Program-made: the position numbers and the translations under genes
From: Caprella mutica
Lineage: Eukaryota > Arthropoda > Malacostraca > Amphipoda > Caprellidae
Assembly: GCA_947561585.1 (NCBI GenBank)
Contig: CANNZV010001118.1
Coordinates: 113,245 to 177,244 of the forward strand
Direction: 5' to 3'
DNA length: 64,000 bases
Notes under the pieces: model-generated
Seen by the model: the letters and a program-made list of their open reading frames with translations, nothing else
Told to the model about the DNA's origin: nothing
Database searches by the model: none
In this document: positions 49,081-59,765 of the stretch, piece by piece
Position numbering within the stretch: position 1 is the stretch's first letter
How the letters are laid out: the number at the start of each line of letters is the position of its first letter

Positions 49081-49439
49081 ACGTACGAACGTACGCACCA
49101 TTGTTGACATGTGACATCACAGCCTACCGGGACATGCGTAATATCCCCCCTATAGCTCTGGGATACTATATATTCTCTGTACTGTGGTATAGCCTTGTGT
49201 CATAAGTACTCATAACTGCCTATTAGTACCTTGTCGTGTTTGTTCGGGTAAATGTGTCTTCACAAGTACATTAGGATATTTAATTTCGAGTAAAGTTACG
49301 TTTGTGATTTTAAGAATTAAAACAATTTCTTCTTAATTTTTGATTCATAGTAATAAGGGTTACATTGCCAAATTTGTCATTGGCAATTATGAAAGTAATT
49401 TTTTTAAATGTTTTGCATCCTTTTTTATAATTTAATTTA

Positions 49440-50708
49440 TATTTTATTTCACAGCCCTTCTTTGAATACATGGAATATGTTAAGACAAAGAGAGGTGCTA
49501 CGAAACTATTGTATGAAGGTTATGCGTATATTTACAGCTAACAAAAAAAGAAATTCGATAACCTACTGGACTTGTGACATGCGAGATGTTTGTAAAGGAA
49601 CCATTAAAACTGTTGATGATATTGTGTCTGATATTCCGCATGGACACTCTCACCCTCCCAATGATTCACGAAATATTTGGTTGCGAACAGTTTCCAACAT
49701 AAGAGAGCAAGCTAAGGATAGTGAAGAGAGAACGGGAAGAATTATCTCTACTGCGATTAGTGATTTACCTCTGTGTGCTATTAGAAATTGGCCGAAAAGA
49801 GAATCACTTGCAAGAATGGTAACGCGCACTCGATCTACAATATCTGAAGAAGAAGATTTGCACAAAACAATACGACAATCAAATTTTCTTATTTTTGACG
49901 ATGGTAATGTAAAAATTTATGGAACATCAGGAAATTTTAAAATTCTTTCACAGAAAGAACATTGATTTTTCGTCGGTACTTTTGACTGCGCACCGTTAGG
50001 ATATCAGTTATATACAATACATGCACTCATATGTAATAATAAAACCGTACCGTTAATATATTCTATAAAAAACTACAAAACCGAAGAGACCTACAATATA
50101 ATATTTTCATGTGTTAAACAGAGCATTGGCAATGCTATTTCCTTACGATCCAAAACGGTCGATTTTGAAATTGCCGCAATTAACAGTGCTAAGAAGACTT
50201 TTAGAGATATTTCGATATATGGATGCTACTTTCATTTCAGTCAATGTCTATGGCGTAAGATATAGTCACTAGCTAGGTCTACAGAACTCCACAAAGCGCC
50301 TTTATAATTGAACAGCTACAATCATTTGCAATCGTCCCTCCACATAATGTAAAATTGTTGTTTGATTTTTTCATCAACTTCCTGGATGCTGAAACTGATG
50401 AAGAGATAGGAGAATTTTTGGCATATTTTGAGACGAATTGGATCGGACTAGTCCAACGAGGCAGACAACGGAAATCTCGCTTCGATATAAACATTTGGTC
50501 TGTTCACTCCCGCAATACTAAAGTAGGTGAGCACCATATAACTCGCACCAAATTGTTACTGAAAATAAGACGAGAACAAGCTATTACAGAGGTTTTGATT
50601 GAACAAGCAGCGTCAGCGATGGACATATCAAGACAAAGTAAAAAGTTTAAATCGTTGGATATTCGCTTAAAAACACTGTGTTCAAATTATAAAAAAAAAA
50701 AGGATTAG
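49440..50708 (+). pseudogene. MULE transposase with FLYWCH finger, broken
   Basis: Three blocks. (1) EYVKTKRGATKLLYEGYAY (about 49466-49542), then after a frameshift NSITYWTCDMRDVCKG and HGHSHPPN (to about 49660): a FLYWCH zinc finger. (2) GYQLYTIHALICNN..., VPLIYSIKNYKTEETY, then VDFEIAAINSAKKTF and IYGCYFHFSQCLWRKI (about 50000-50262): the MULE DDE core, with the Asp-Phe-Glu and C-x2-H signatures, ending at a TAG. (3) FAIVPPHNVKLLFDF... and YFETNWIGLVQRGRQR (50330-50708): the C-terminal part. Frameshifts and stops separate all three, so it is not active as it stands. The first catalytic Asp region at about 49975 (DFSSVLLTAHR type) is also out of frame. Confidence 0.8.
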
Positions 50709-51117
50709 AATTTTTAAGATCTTGTGCGCACAATTTATAATTACGTGTTAATTTTGCTTAAAAACATTAGTTTTTAATAGTTTATGCTTCTTCGTTTGCC
50801 ATATTATCAATTTCATTATTTAAAATGTTTTACTATTTAAAAATTATTGATGTTTTAGAATGTTTAAAATGTTTTCAAAATTTTTGAATATGTTAATTTT
50901 CCAATTATTACTTTTTTTAAGTACTGTTATACAAAAACTTCAGTTTTTTTCAATGAGATTGTTGTGATTCTCTTATCCCTCCTTTATAGGGCCTAGGTAT
51001 GTCTATTATGGTAGATCATTTTTCTTTAGTGTTTAGTATAATACAAAAACTTCAAAAATTGATAAAGTACATTTTTTGTAACATTAGAATGTGTTAATAT
51101 CCCCTTTACAAAAATTG

Positions 51118-51235
51118 GTCGACGAAACGTCTTGTCGACGAAAAGTCCTGTCGACGAAAAGTCCTGTCGACGAAAAGTCCTGTCGACGAAAAGTCCTGTC
51201 GACGAAAAGTCATGTCGACGAAAAGTCTGCATACC
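51118..51235. repeat. Right MULE terminus with 16-bp GTCGACGAAAAGTCCT repeats
   Basis: Seven to eight tandem copies of a 16-bp unit containing the SalI-like palindrome GTCGAC form the outer right terminus. The left terminus has about three diverged copies (45125-45170). The number differs between ends, so the TIRs are asymmetric. Confidence 0.85.
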
Positions 51236-51430
51236 AGAAAAACATACACCTGGTACATTAAAAGCTACTGAAACACACTCAAAAATACAACGAACTGACA
51301 GATAACTTGACTTTCGGACAATGATCGCAAGCTAACTGTTAATATGTGTGGTGAAATCATTACAAAGAATTACAAATAAATTAGAAAGGTTGGTTCTTTG
51401 ATAATTTGGTACTCATGCATCTATTGCTTA

Positions 51431-52020
51431 AAGGTCCCCTCCAAGCAAATATTTTTATTGCCTTATTCAACGAGGCTAATGTTTCTTATCATTTTGCGCA
51501 AACCGCATCGAATTTGGTAGCATATTTTTAATTTTATATGCTTTTAAAGATTTTTATAATCAAAACTCTACAAGACTTAGTTTACTTCCGACTTGCTAAT
51601 TAAAGAAAATATCAGCCTGAAGAAAACGAATGTACACCATTTGTTTTGATTGTCAACTAGGTATTAGATTTAATAAATCCATTTAATATTCGTGTAAAGA
51701 TATAAAATTGAATGAACTTATAATTGAAACGTTTATATACTTTAAGAAACAATTAATATCTAAAATGATGGCCGAAAACGTATGGTTTGCTTATAAAATT
51801 CAAATTTGTAATCAAAACAAAGAGTGTACAATCTTCTTCTTGAGCATCAGATTAGTGATTCACTCAATTGTTGATCACAGAGTACTAAACTTTAAAAACA
51901 AATTATGAAATATATACTGAACCGAATTGTATGCGGTTTGCAGAATAATTATCGTAGACATTAGTTCTATAATATTATGTTATAAGCTCATTTTTTCCTG
52001 GAGTCTGGAGAGGACCTTCA
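51431..52020. mobile_element. Small element with AAGGTCCCCTCCA ends
   Basis: Left end AAGGTCCCCTCCAAGC and right end CTGGAGAGGACCTT, inserted where the paralogue near 42355 reads CTATTCCTTAATATATTAT. The exact target duplication is blurred. Part of the interior matches, inverted, sequence around 46140-46280 and 47900-47955 inside the MULE (end GGAAGGGACCTT at about 47943), so two copies of the family are present. Confidence 0.6.
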
Positions 52021-52102
52021 ATATATTATATCGAAAAATAAATTTAATGTGTGTGCTATTCCGATTACTAGAGGCATGCTGATTACTGGCACAATAACCC
52101 TA

Positions 52103-52556
52103 GAAGTCAAGTTTTATATCTAACTGCTTCTTATAGTCCCTTGTTTATATTAGTTTTTCCTTAAAGTACACTGGAAAACCGTTTCTAAAATATTACCGAC
52201 ATAACCTCTCGTTTAAAATTTGTGGTCAATGTTCTTAGATATTTATGTTTTAATCTATGTACATCTAAATGCTTAAATCAATAATAAAGATTGAATTTGA
52301 TAATTATATTAGAGGTTCAAATGATATTTATACTTCGCAATAATCATGTCTGTATCAAAATGTAACACTTGCAAATAGATTTATTTATGGAAAGTTAGCT
52401 GAGTCATTATCAAGTTGAGTCATTATCAAAATATAGACTGAAAACACGATTGAAACTGTTTCGGATCGTGAATTGCTTTCGTAAAGGGCCGCAAACACTG
52501 TCACACGCAGGATTTTTTAAGTCTTTCCACCAGACTTTTTGCTAAGCTCCTCTTTT
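52103..52556. other. AT-rich spacer
   Basis: Between the outer nest and the retroposon. I see no gene or repeat in it. Confidence 0.5.
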
Positions 52557-52569
52557 TTCCACGAGAATA

Positions 52570-53073
52570 GCCCCCAGGGGCTCTATCCTGAAGCTGTCTG
52601 TGGTCAATGGAAGAGAAGGGGGTGGCGTCCCTTGGGCCCCGAACTGTTGTAATTTGGATTATGGATTGTCTTTTTTCATTTTTACCATGTTTTTCATTTT
52701 TTTAACGCTACTTGCAGTTTTAGAGGATAGCGCTAGGGTTATGCTCTTCAACTACGAGGTCTTAGATTTTTGTGTTATGTAGGCTCGTAGGCTTCATTTA
52801 CTATCACCTCTTCATTTTCCTCTTCCATCCGTGAGTGCAGCCACCGGTGCTTGTGTCCCGTTTCGTCACATTCCTTGGTAAGTGATTGTATTCATGGAGT
52901 AGCTTTTCTGCATCCATGAGCATTGTCACCGACGGTGGTAAGTGACTTTGTTCATGGGGCCACTTTCCTCTCTGACTGCTTCTTCCAGTCCCTTGTATTT
53001 AATTTCCTTTTGACGTCAGCGATATGGCCTTTGGTTCCGAAGCAGACGTTAAACCCCCTAATAAATTAATTAA
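52570..53073 (+). mobile_element. Retroposon (SINE-like or truncated LINE), 13-bp target duplication
   Basis: About 500 bp bounded by identical 13-bp flanks TTCCACGAGAATA (52557-52569 and 53074-53086). The right end is a simple A/T tail (CTAATAAATTAATTAA), so it inserted by target-primed reverse transcription. The 3' region contains tandem-like CATGGAGTAGC / CATGAGCATTGTC / GGTAAGTGA words and GACGTCAGCG. I see no tRNA-type promoter boxes and no open frame. Relatives at 1223-1480, 9144-9548 with 11186-11298, and 19300-19395. Confidence 0.75.
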
Positions 53074-53086
53074 TTCCACGAGAATA

Positions 53087-55945
53087 CAAGAAAAAACGAT
53101 ATAATCATTATTTATTTTAGTTGTTATCCATGATACCTGCAGGTAGCAGAAAGTCTGGTGGAAAAACTTAAAATACCCTGCGTGTTTACGTCGATTCCAG
53201 GACAAAACCCCGCGGTCAGAAAACTCCCGTGTTTTAAACCCCCCGGACATAACACCCCAATGCAAAAAAAAAAAACCGATGCAAAAAACCCCGGTCTCTA
53301 TAAATTGCATAATTCATTTATATTAATATATTTTACATTATTCTATGCGAGCTAATAATTTGGTTCTGTACGTTTTTTTTTTTACCGTGTTTTTTTTTTT
53401 TTTTTTGCACGGGGGGTTATTGTCCTGTCACCGTTTACGGCCCTTACAATACATATATGAGAATTTTATTCTCTTCATACCCAACTGTAAGCTTTAGAAA
53501 AATGTTTGATACAGATCCCAGCATAGAAAGTTAATATGTAGTTTAAATAGTGGTATGTACCTATATATAGTCTACAACTACAATGTAAATCCTTTTTTTG
53601 TGGAAGCAACATGTCTAAATCGATAGTGTATAAATAGTAAATAATTGTTTTTCAGATTTTAAAATTTTAATTCAGCATTTAACTATCTGTGAAATTTCAA
53701 TTTTGACGCACTCCCTCGTACGTCCTCTCGTTTGTTTACAGCGTAAAATCTTATAGTTATTAATTTACGGTTGTGACAATATGCTCTTAAAATCATAGAT
53801 CCCGAAAATATTATAAACACTACTAAATCGTTCTAAATCACTGCCAGCGGTGTATATTGTATTCGATACCACTTCATTTCGTTTCGTTTATGATATTCTT
53901 GGAATCTGTGAATTTATAAGAGTATATGGTCACAACCCTGGTTATCAAATTAAAGGGGTTTTTGACCCCGTCCTCCCCCTTCTATATATATAATCCTCAT
54001 CAACAATTAAGTGAATTTTCTGTTCTGTTAAAGGTGTAAATTACTAGTGATCCATGTGGTAGTTATTTAGTGAATTAACCTTATTTATTGATTAAATGCG
54101 TAAAAAATTGAAAATTTATTCCTGCACGTATATTGCTGATGATTTACATTTATCTATTAATTATTAAACAGTTGAAAATATAATATCCTAATGCCCTGTA
54201 TATGGTTTTCTTTAACATGCACATATAGGAAATATATTTTGCATATGTTCATGCATGGCACTAGGTAAACTCATATTACTTTTGATGAGTATTCTTACGA
54301 TTTTATGATTTCCGTTCATTTTGATCGAGCTTCGTTTTTTAAGAGGGGTGGAGAGGTCAGTCATCGTGTGACGTAGTCATCAATTCCGATTCAGATAACT
54401 AAAAGGCCATAATGGCATTGTTGTGGATGTCGTTGTGCAGCTTTATAATGCAAATTGGTTTCATTGACAATATATTTAAATATTTTAGCGCATCATTCTG
54501 AGCTAGAAGTAGCTTCTGAAATATTATAGATATTAGCAAATCAGATTACACTGTAGGTAGAATTCAATAATACTGTAATATTATTATACAGTTTTTAATA
54601 ATCCAGAGATAACCACATGTAGCTTAATTGCGTTTACATATATTGCGGCGGTGTCTTATGAAGTTGGGTGTTTTACACTATTTTAATGAATATCTACTAC
54701 AATTTTTTCAATTAACACGCTTTCATAATACATTCTCCTATCTATATATCTACAATAAAGTTGTTCAATGATTTAAGCACCGTAACAAAAACATCTTTCA
54801 GTTACATTCTAATTGTATTTTATTTATTATCAAATGTGAGCGCAAATTTTTGTCTGAAAATGTGGAACTATATTTGAAATTGTCCTATTTGTATTTCAAA
54901 TACAATATATTGAAAACTTTCTGTGTTTGTACTTTGTATAGTTTATACTTATATTAATTAGGCAGTGGCTTGATTCATAAGAATTTGTTAACTTGTTTCA
55001 TAGTTCGAATTGAATAGACGTTTTTTGCTGATTTATCTTTCACAGGGACAGGATTTCTAATGAAATGAACTCAGGTTTGTGATCTAGTTCATAACTTCAT
55101 TGGTTGTAATTAACTGTTGATTATTTGTAATGTTTCTAACTTTATTTTAAACAGACCAAATTCCTCAGATAACTAAATTGAACATTCCATCCATTTTTAA
55201 CCAGCCAGCAGAATGAGAAAATGAAACTTTTTTAATATTTTCCATATGTCAGTACGGTCAGTACCTAGGTGATTTGTGAATCACAATTATGTTGAACAAC
55301 AATCATCTACCATTTTGCTAAGAATAGAATTATAGAAGGGGAATTAGTTGCAGTCTTGGACAGAATGAGAGATCTCTATTCTCCAGTTTGTATTTGGTGC
55401 ACCACCAGGTTCAAGAGAAAGGCCTTTATCACCATATTTATGGCGATAACTATTTGGAAATAATATTCTATTTATTGTTATGACAATAATCCACAAATCT
55501 GCCATCTAGTTCTAAATAATTTAATAAAATGGTGACTATTTGATCGTAAAATAATGAAAATATACAGTGATTTTCATCATCATATGTAATTTTCATTTTA
55601 TCATCAATGTAATGTATTTCCTACCTAATGCATCTATTTCATTTCAAGATGCTTTTATTTTTGACACGGCTGGCTGTACATACCTATAGGTAGCATACTA
55701 ATGTTCTTAGAATGATATAATAGAAACAATCTTAAGTATTTTGTGCACGTGACGTCATAATAGCGACAATTAAAATCATATCGATCGGCTTGATTACGTA
55801 ATGGTTACAAATCACTACCTTAAGATGTACATCAATAACTTAACTTACGATGTCGATGTATTAATAATAACTTGAGATGTACAGGTTGTCCTGTCTTAGT
55901 GTTAATTAAAAACAAGTGATCACGTGATATATACGTATGACAAGT
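53087..55945. other. Gene-free stretch
   Basis: Mostly AT-rich. C- and A-rich low-complexity patches at 53200-53300 and T runs at 53376-53406, then a TTGTGACAATAT-type inverted-repeat element at about 53770-53940 (GGTTGTGACAATATGC ... ATGGTCACAACCC). A CCAGTTTGTATTTGGTG fragment is at 55384-55402. I found no exon with family support. Confidence 0.45.
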
Positions 55946-56133
55946 CCAGTCTCTATTTGGTGCACAAATTTCCACTGACTTTTTGAAAAAGCTGAAAAAA
56001 TCCAACATAAATTTCCAGTAATTTGGCTGATCCACCAACATTTTGTCCATTTTTCCACCGAAAATTAATGGTAACATATGAATAAATATGTTACCATATA
56101 CTTTGCCAGAATAAACCATGAAATACAGTCTGG
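55946..56133. mobile_element. 188-bp CCAGTCTGTATTT-family element, internally shortened
   Basis: Ends CCAGTCTCTATTTGGTGC and CATGAAATACAGTCTGG. Flanks TGACAAGT (55938-55945) and TGACTAGT (56134-56141) differ at one base. About 45 bases of the stem next to the core are missing relative to 58931-59167. Confidence 0.7.
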
Positions 56134-56141
56134 TGACTAGT

Positions 56142-57540
56142 GACAAGTCAAACGTACATAATAGTGTGGACCCAGATTTACGATCTAATAGATGTATACT
56201 ACATTAGACATGACAACCCACTACTGTCAAATCAAAATTTTGATTAAGTTACGTCATCAATGCTACTGTTATATTGACTGTGATTGGTTTAAATTTGATG
56301 ACATAATGATAGCTGCAAATAAGATCCAAATTATAAGAAGTTTTCCGTTTTTTGATCCCTTTTAGTTTAATTGGTATCTATTTTACCTGCAGGTATTATA
56401 AATACTATCTAATTAAAATAAAAGCTTAATAATTATTATATCATTTTTTACATGTGGTCGCAATAGTGGAACAATCCAATAATTCACAGCTTCAGTGGGC
56501 AAGTTATGAATTATAAGATGGGTCCACATTTTCGATCAAGTAAAAAAATTCTTAATTTCCAATTCCAATGTGTAATCAACTTCACACAACATATCTATAA
56601 TCTACCTAAATAAATCTTTGAACCGAACATGTTTCGTTTCTTTGTCTCGAACATATCCTATAGTGTTCATGCAAAATGTTCTGATGTTTGAGACAAAGAA
56701 ACGAAACATGTTCGGTTCAAAGATTTATTTAGGTACCTAGGTATGTAGGTAGTGTGAAGTTCATTACACATTGGAATTGGAAATTTCAAATTAGGTATAT
56801 TGAACTATAAAAATATTTTATATTGTGCATGTAAGCCACATAACTACCTAGTCTAATTTACTTGGATGTAGTTTGTAGGTTAACAGGAAATGTGTTATGA
56901 TTTTATGAATGGTGTACTTTCATTTTGATATCTGGTTCAGTTCTCCTTATTAGCTACTTTAAAGTAATTGGTAGATGGCAGTTAATACTTGATACATATT
57001 CACATTATATCAGTTTGTATCTTTTATGTACATTTGTAATGTATGACATCACGGCATGCCTCTCCTTCATTGGGTGGTATCAGTGGAATGCCTCTCTCTG
57101 ATTGGCTGGTGTCATTGCTATGTCTCTCTCTGATTGGCTGATATGCTCCCCCTCAATTATTACGTTCCCTCCAGTGTTCAAATAACAGTGAAACATTTAT
57201 TTTATTTATTTAAACTAAACATCCCTTAACATCTTCCTATATTAATTTATATAGACTATAGCCTATATTCAATGTTCTGTGATCTAACCTGGAAAAAAAG
57301 AGAATTAGAAACCTATAGGTACAAGATACCTAACCTGGCTGGCAATCTCATAGAAATCTAGTACCTAACTAGGTACGTCTGACAGTGACATGTTCGGTAT
57401 TCCTACCTATAGATATAGGGTCTATGGATAATGTATCCTTGTTTTAATGGTGACTGCCTATTTTCATTGGCTATCTGTGGCGATTTTTTATTTTTTATTA
57501 TTCATTTATGGCGATTGCCCAGCCATACTCTATAACCTGG
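56142..57540. other. Gene-free stretch with a long palindrome
   Basis: Contains the 56545-56805 palindrome. Around 57050-57170 are three copies of 'CTCTCTCTGATTGGCTG'-like text also seen in the 27657 and 58160 repeats (ATCAGCCAATCAGAGAGAGG), in reverse. No gene seen. Confidence 0.5.
56545..56805. repeat. Near-perfect long palindrome, about 260 bp
   Basis: ATAAATCTTTGAACCGAACA followed by TGTTTCGTTTCTTTGTCTCG (56610-56650) is repeated inverted at about 56690-56730 around a 40-base loop. Outer arms also pair (TTTCCAATTCCAATGTGTAA at 56555 with its inverse at 56763-56785). The right outer arm is slightly diverged. The inner arms are almost free of mismatches. Confidence 0.85.
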
Positions 57541-57544
57541 GTGC

Positions 57545-57688
57545 ATCAAGACTGCAAGAACTGGGAAACTTCTCAAAGAAATCCTCTAATTTGGCTTTTG
57601 TTCTCAGTAAAATACATGCAAATATAGGAAGGAATTAATGATTGTTTGCACAGAAAATGTTAAAAATGTCCCATATTCTGCAGACTGG
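57545..57688. mobile_element. CTGCAG-type element inserted at the end of another element
   Basis: AAGACTGCAAGAACTGGG ... ATATTCTGCAGACTGG. Flanks GGGTGCAT and TGGTGCAC are like the GGTGCAC that lies 15 bases inside the CCAGTTTGTATTTGGTGC terminus of the family copy continuing at 57689-57929, so the target is probably that terminus. Confidence 0.55.
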
Positions 57689-57987
57689 TGGTGCACTGAA
57701 CTCCTCTGACTTTTTCAAAAATCTGAGAAATAGCTACCAACATTTTCCATCAAATTGTCTAGTCCTCCAACATTTTTCCAGTTTCTCCTCCCAAAATTAA
57801 TGGTAATGTAGGAATTAATAGCTAAATATCCTCCGACATTGCAGGAATTTTTTTTCCCAATTTTTTATTAGAGAAATTGAATAACTCCTGATATATCCTT
57901 GGGATTTACCACCAAATACAATCTGGTCTATTCTCTACCTAGTACTTACCCAGTCTTCAGCAACAGTATCTAAAAGCTGAGCGGCGC

Positions 57988-58070
57988 GCCACATTACGGC
58001 GCACTACATTACGGCGCACTACAATACGGCGCACCACTGTATGGTGCATTACAATACGACGCACCACTGT
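57988..58070 (+). repeat. 15-bp tandem repeat, ACATTACGGCGCACT
   Basis: About five copies of ACATTACGGCGCACT with G/A and T/A variants, including a GCGCGCC start; unusually GC-rich for this region. Confidence 0.7.
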
Positions 58071-58269
58071 ATTTTCTAAATGACCTCAATGTGAAAAACT
58101 TATGTAATTTGTTTTATCTGCTAGTTTGTTGTTCTGCACACTTCATGATTGTTTAATGACCTGGCAGACCTATTTTCAGAGAATGTTCATTGAGTTGCCA
58201 ATATATCTTTTTTTTTCAAAAATAAGTCAACCAAAATTAGTAATGCAGTTGCCAGTCGTCATAATTTAA

Positions 58270-58529
58270 CCAGTCTGCAGAATATGGAACATTTTTCCAA
58301 GACTCTCTGCAGGAGTTTTTGATTTAATTTTAGAAATTGGATATCTCTGCGGGAGATCATGAATTATTTCCTATGTTACCATTAATTTTGCTGCGGGAGA
58401 TTTTGAATTAATTCCTATGTTACCATTAATTTAGATGTGGGAGATTATGAATCTGCTGCTGCGAGTCAGAGAATAACTCTCTCTCAAAATAAAATCTCTG
58501 CGGGAGAAGAGACGCATTCTGCAGACTGG
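58270..58529. mobile_element. 260-bp CCAGTCTGCAG/CTGCGGGAG element, perfect target duplication
   Basis: Flanks TAATTTAA at 58262-58269 and 58530-58537 are identical. Inverse orientation of 27333-27592, same length and layout. Confidence 0.88.
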
Positions 58530-58930
58530 TAATTTAATTCCAATTATGAAAGTAGACAGTCGTCAATATACCTATATTATTATAACTACCTAAATTAATT
58601 GAGAGCATATCAGCCAATCAGAGAGAGGCATATAACTGATACCAGCTAATCTCAGAGAGCCTGAGAGAGTTTTTGTAGTTATTCATTTTTTTCCAATAAA
58701 TAGTCAGAGAGCATTAAATTAAAATGACAAGTAGTGACCACATCATTCATAACAAAATAACACAGAAAACTGATAGACAATTTGAATTATAGCTACATCG
58801 TGGAGCGCGCAATATCAAAACAAAATGGCTGCTTTGTTTACATTTCAACAGAGATACGAGGTTCTGCCGTTTATGATTATGAGTCCAGAGTCACCAATTT
58901 AAAATCTAATTTAAGTACTCATTAGTTGTC

Positions 58931-59167
58931 CCAGTCTGTATTTCGTGGTAAATTCCACCTACATGTTGGTGGAATTTTTTCCCCTTTGAAAATAATATTC
59001 TGGCAAAGTCAGTGGATTTTTAGCTATTTATTCCTATGTTACCATTAATTTTTGGTGGATAAATTTGGAAAATGTTGGTGGATCAGCCAAATTACTGTAA
59101 ATTTATGGTGGATTTTTTCAGCTTTTTGAAAAAGTCAGTGGGATTTTTTGCACCAAATACAGACTGG
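58931..59167. mobile_element. 237-bp CCAGTCTGTATTT element, perfect target duplication
   Basis: Ends CCAGTCTGTATTTCGTGG and TGCACCAAATACAGACTGG. Flanks TAGTTGTC at 58923-58930 and 59168-59175 are identical, and the sister repeat near 28845 has the empty site. The interior is GTGGA/TCCAC words on both sides of the TATGTTACCATTAATTTT core. Confidence 0.9.
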
Positions 59168-59175
59168 TAGTTGTC

Positions 59176-59765
59176 TATATAGGGACAATTAATCGGCGAC
59201 TTGGTACATACTCTTGAACTAGGCTGGCAGGGGGGGGGGGTTAGTGTGACGGCACGCCTCACGCCCCCCGATACATCTACCTAACAGCTAACTGATAAGT
59301 TTTTATTTACACCTCAGACTGAAAGTTTACAATAGTTACCCCATAAAATTACAATTACAGTTTTCTATGATGAATTTTATTTTCTATTCAAAATTAAAGA
59401 TCTCAATCAAATAATTAAACTGTGTAGTATAAACATTGGATTCAGCCACCTACGAGGCTACGGCTACATAGGCCAGTCAGTCTGCAAAAGATGCATGAAG
59501 TTGTGAAGTTTATCCAGCGACCGTTGAGGGCCTTGAAATTAGTTTCCTGAATTATCCGGGGACAATTTTCTAATTAATTCCTATGTTTACATGAAACTAT
59601 TGGAGAGAATTTGGAGTTTTTTGGCCATTTTGGAGAGAAATTGCCCCAAAAATTAAATATCCGGAGACTGATTGTGCATCATTGCATGCTTTGCAGACAG
59701 GATGTTTCAGTAAATGTAAATCCATGGTAATGTTATACCTAGACTAGAGTATTTCAGACTGCAGG
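59176..59765. other. Spacer with repeat fragments
   Basis: After the end of the dispersed repeat there is a G run at 59232-59240 and AT-rich sequence. A diverged small-element fragment lies at about 59560-59670 (GGAGAGAATTTGGAG, TTAATTCCTATGT). No gene seen. Confidence 0.4.

Larger units (their letters stand above)
45113..51235 (+). mobile_element. Mutator-like element (MULE), 6.1 kb
   Basis: The flanks AGAAAAAC are identical (45105-45112 and 51236-51243). The paralogue at about 42138-42160 has the empty site TTTAGAAAAACATACACC. The ends start GGTTGACAGACGTTTCGTCG and (inverted) GGTATGCAGACTTTTCGTCG. TIRs continue for about 110 bp through GTCGAC repeats and a conserved stretch (TTAACACACTCTATGTTACA vs its inverse at 51060-51105). 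It encodes a degraded FLYWCH/MULE transposase (49440-50708), a possible THAP-like frame (48825-49100), an 18-bp satellite and a small GC-rich hairpin. Confidence 0.88.
39901..52100. mobile_element. Outer TA-flanked element interrupted by at least five insertions
   Basis: Left end TA-GGGTGTTTGTTTCAGTAA (TA 39899-39900); right end ACTGGCACAATAACCC-TA (TA 52101-52102). With 40443-42442, 42720-44014, 44166-44876, 45113-51235 and about 51431-52020 removed, its pieces align in order with the intact same-family copy at 40443-42442. TA targets point to the Tc1/mariner or pogo group; no transposase of its own is visible. Confidence 0.75.
58160..59220. repeat. Dispersed repeat, copy 2 (sister at 27657-28930)
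   Basis: Collinear with copy 1 outside the insertions. It gives the empty site for 27922-28552 (AGAGAGCCTGAGAGAG here) and shows occupied sites for 58270-58529 and 58931-59167, where copy 1 reads GTTAATTCCAATT and TTAGTCGTCTATAT. Confidence 0.75.
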
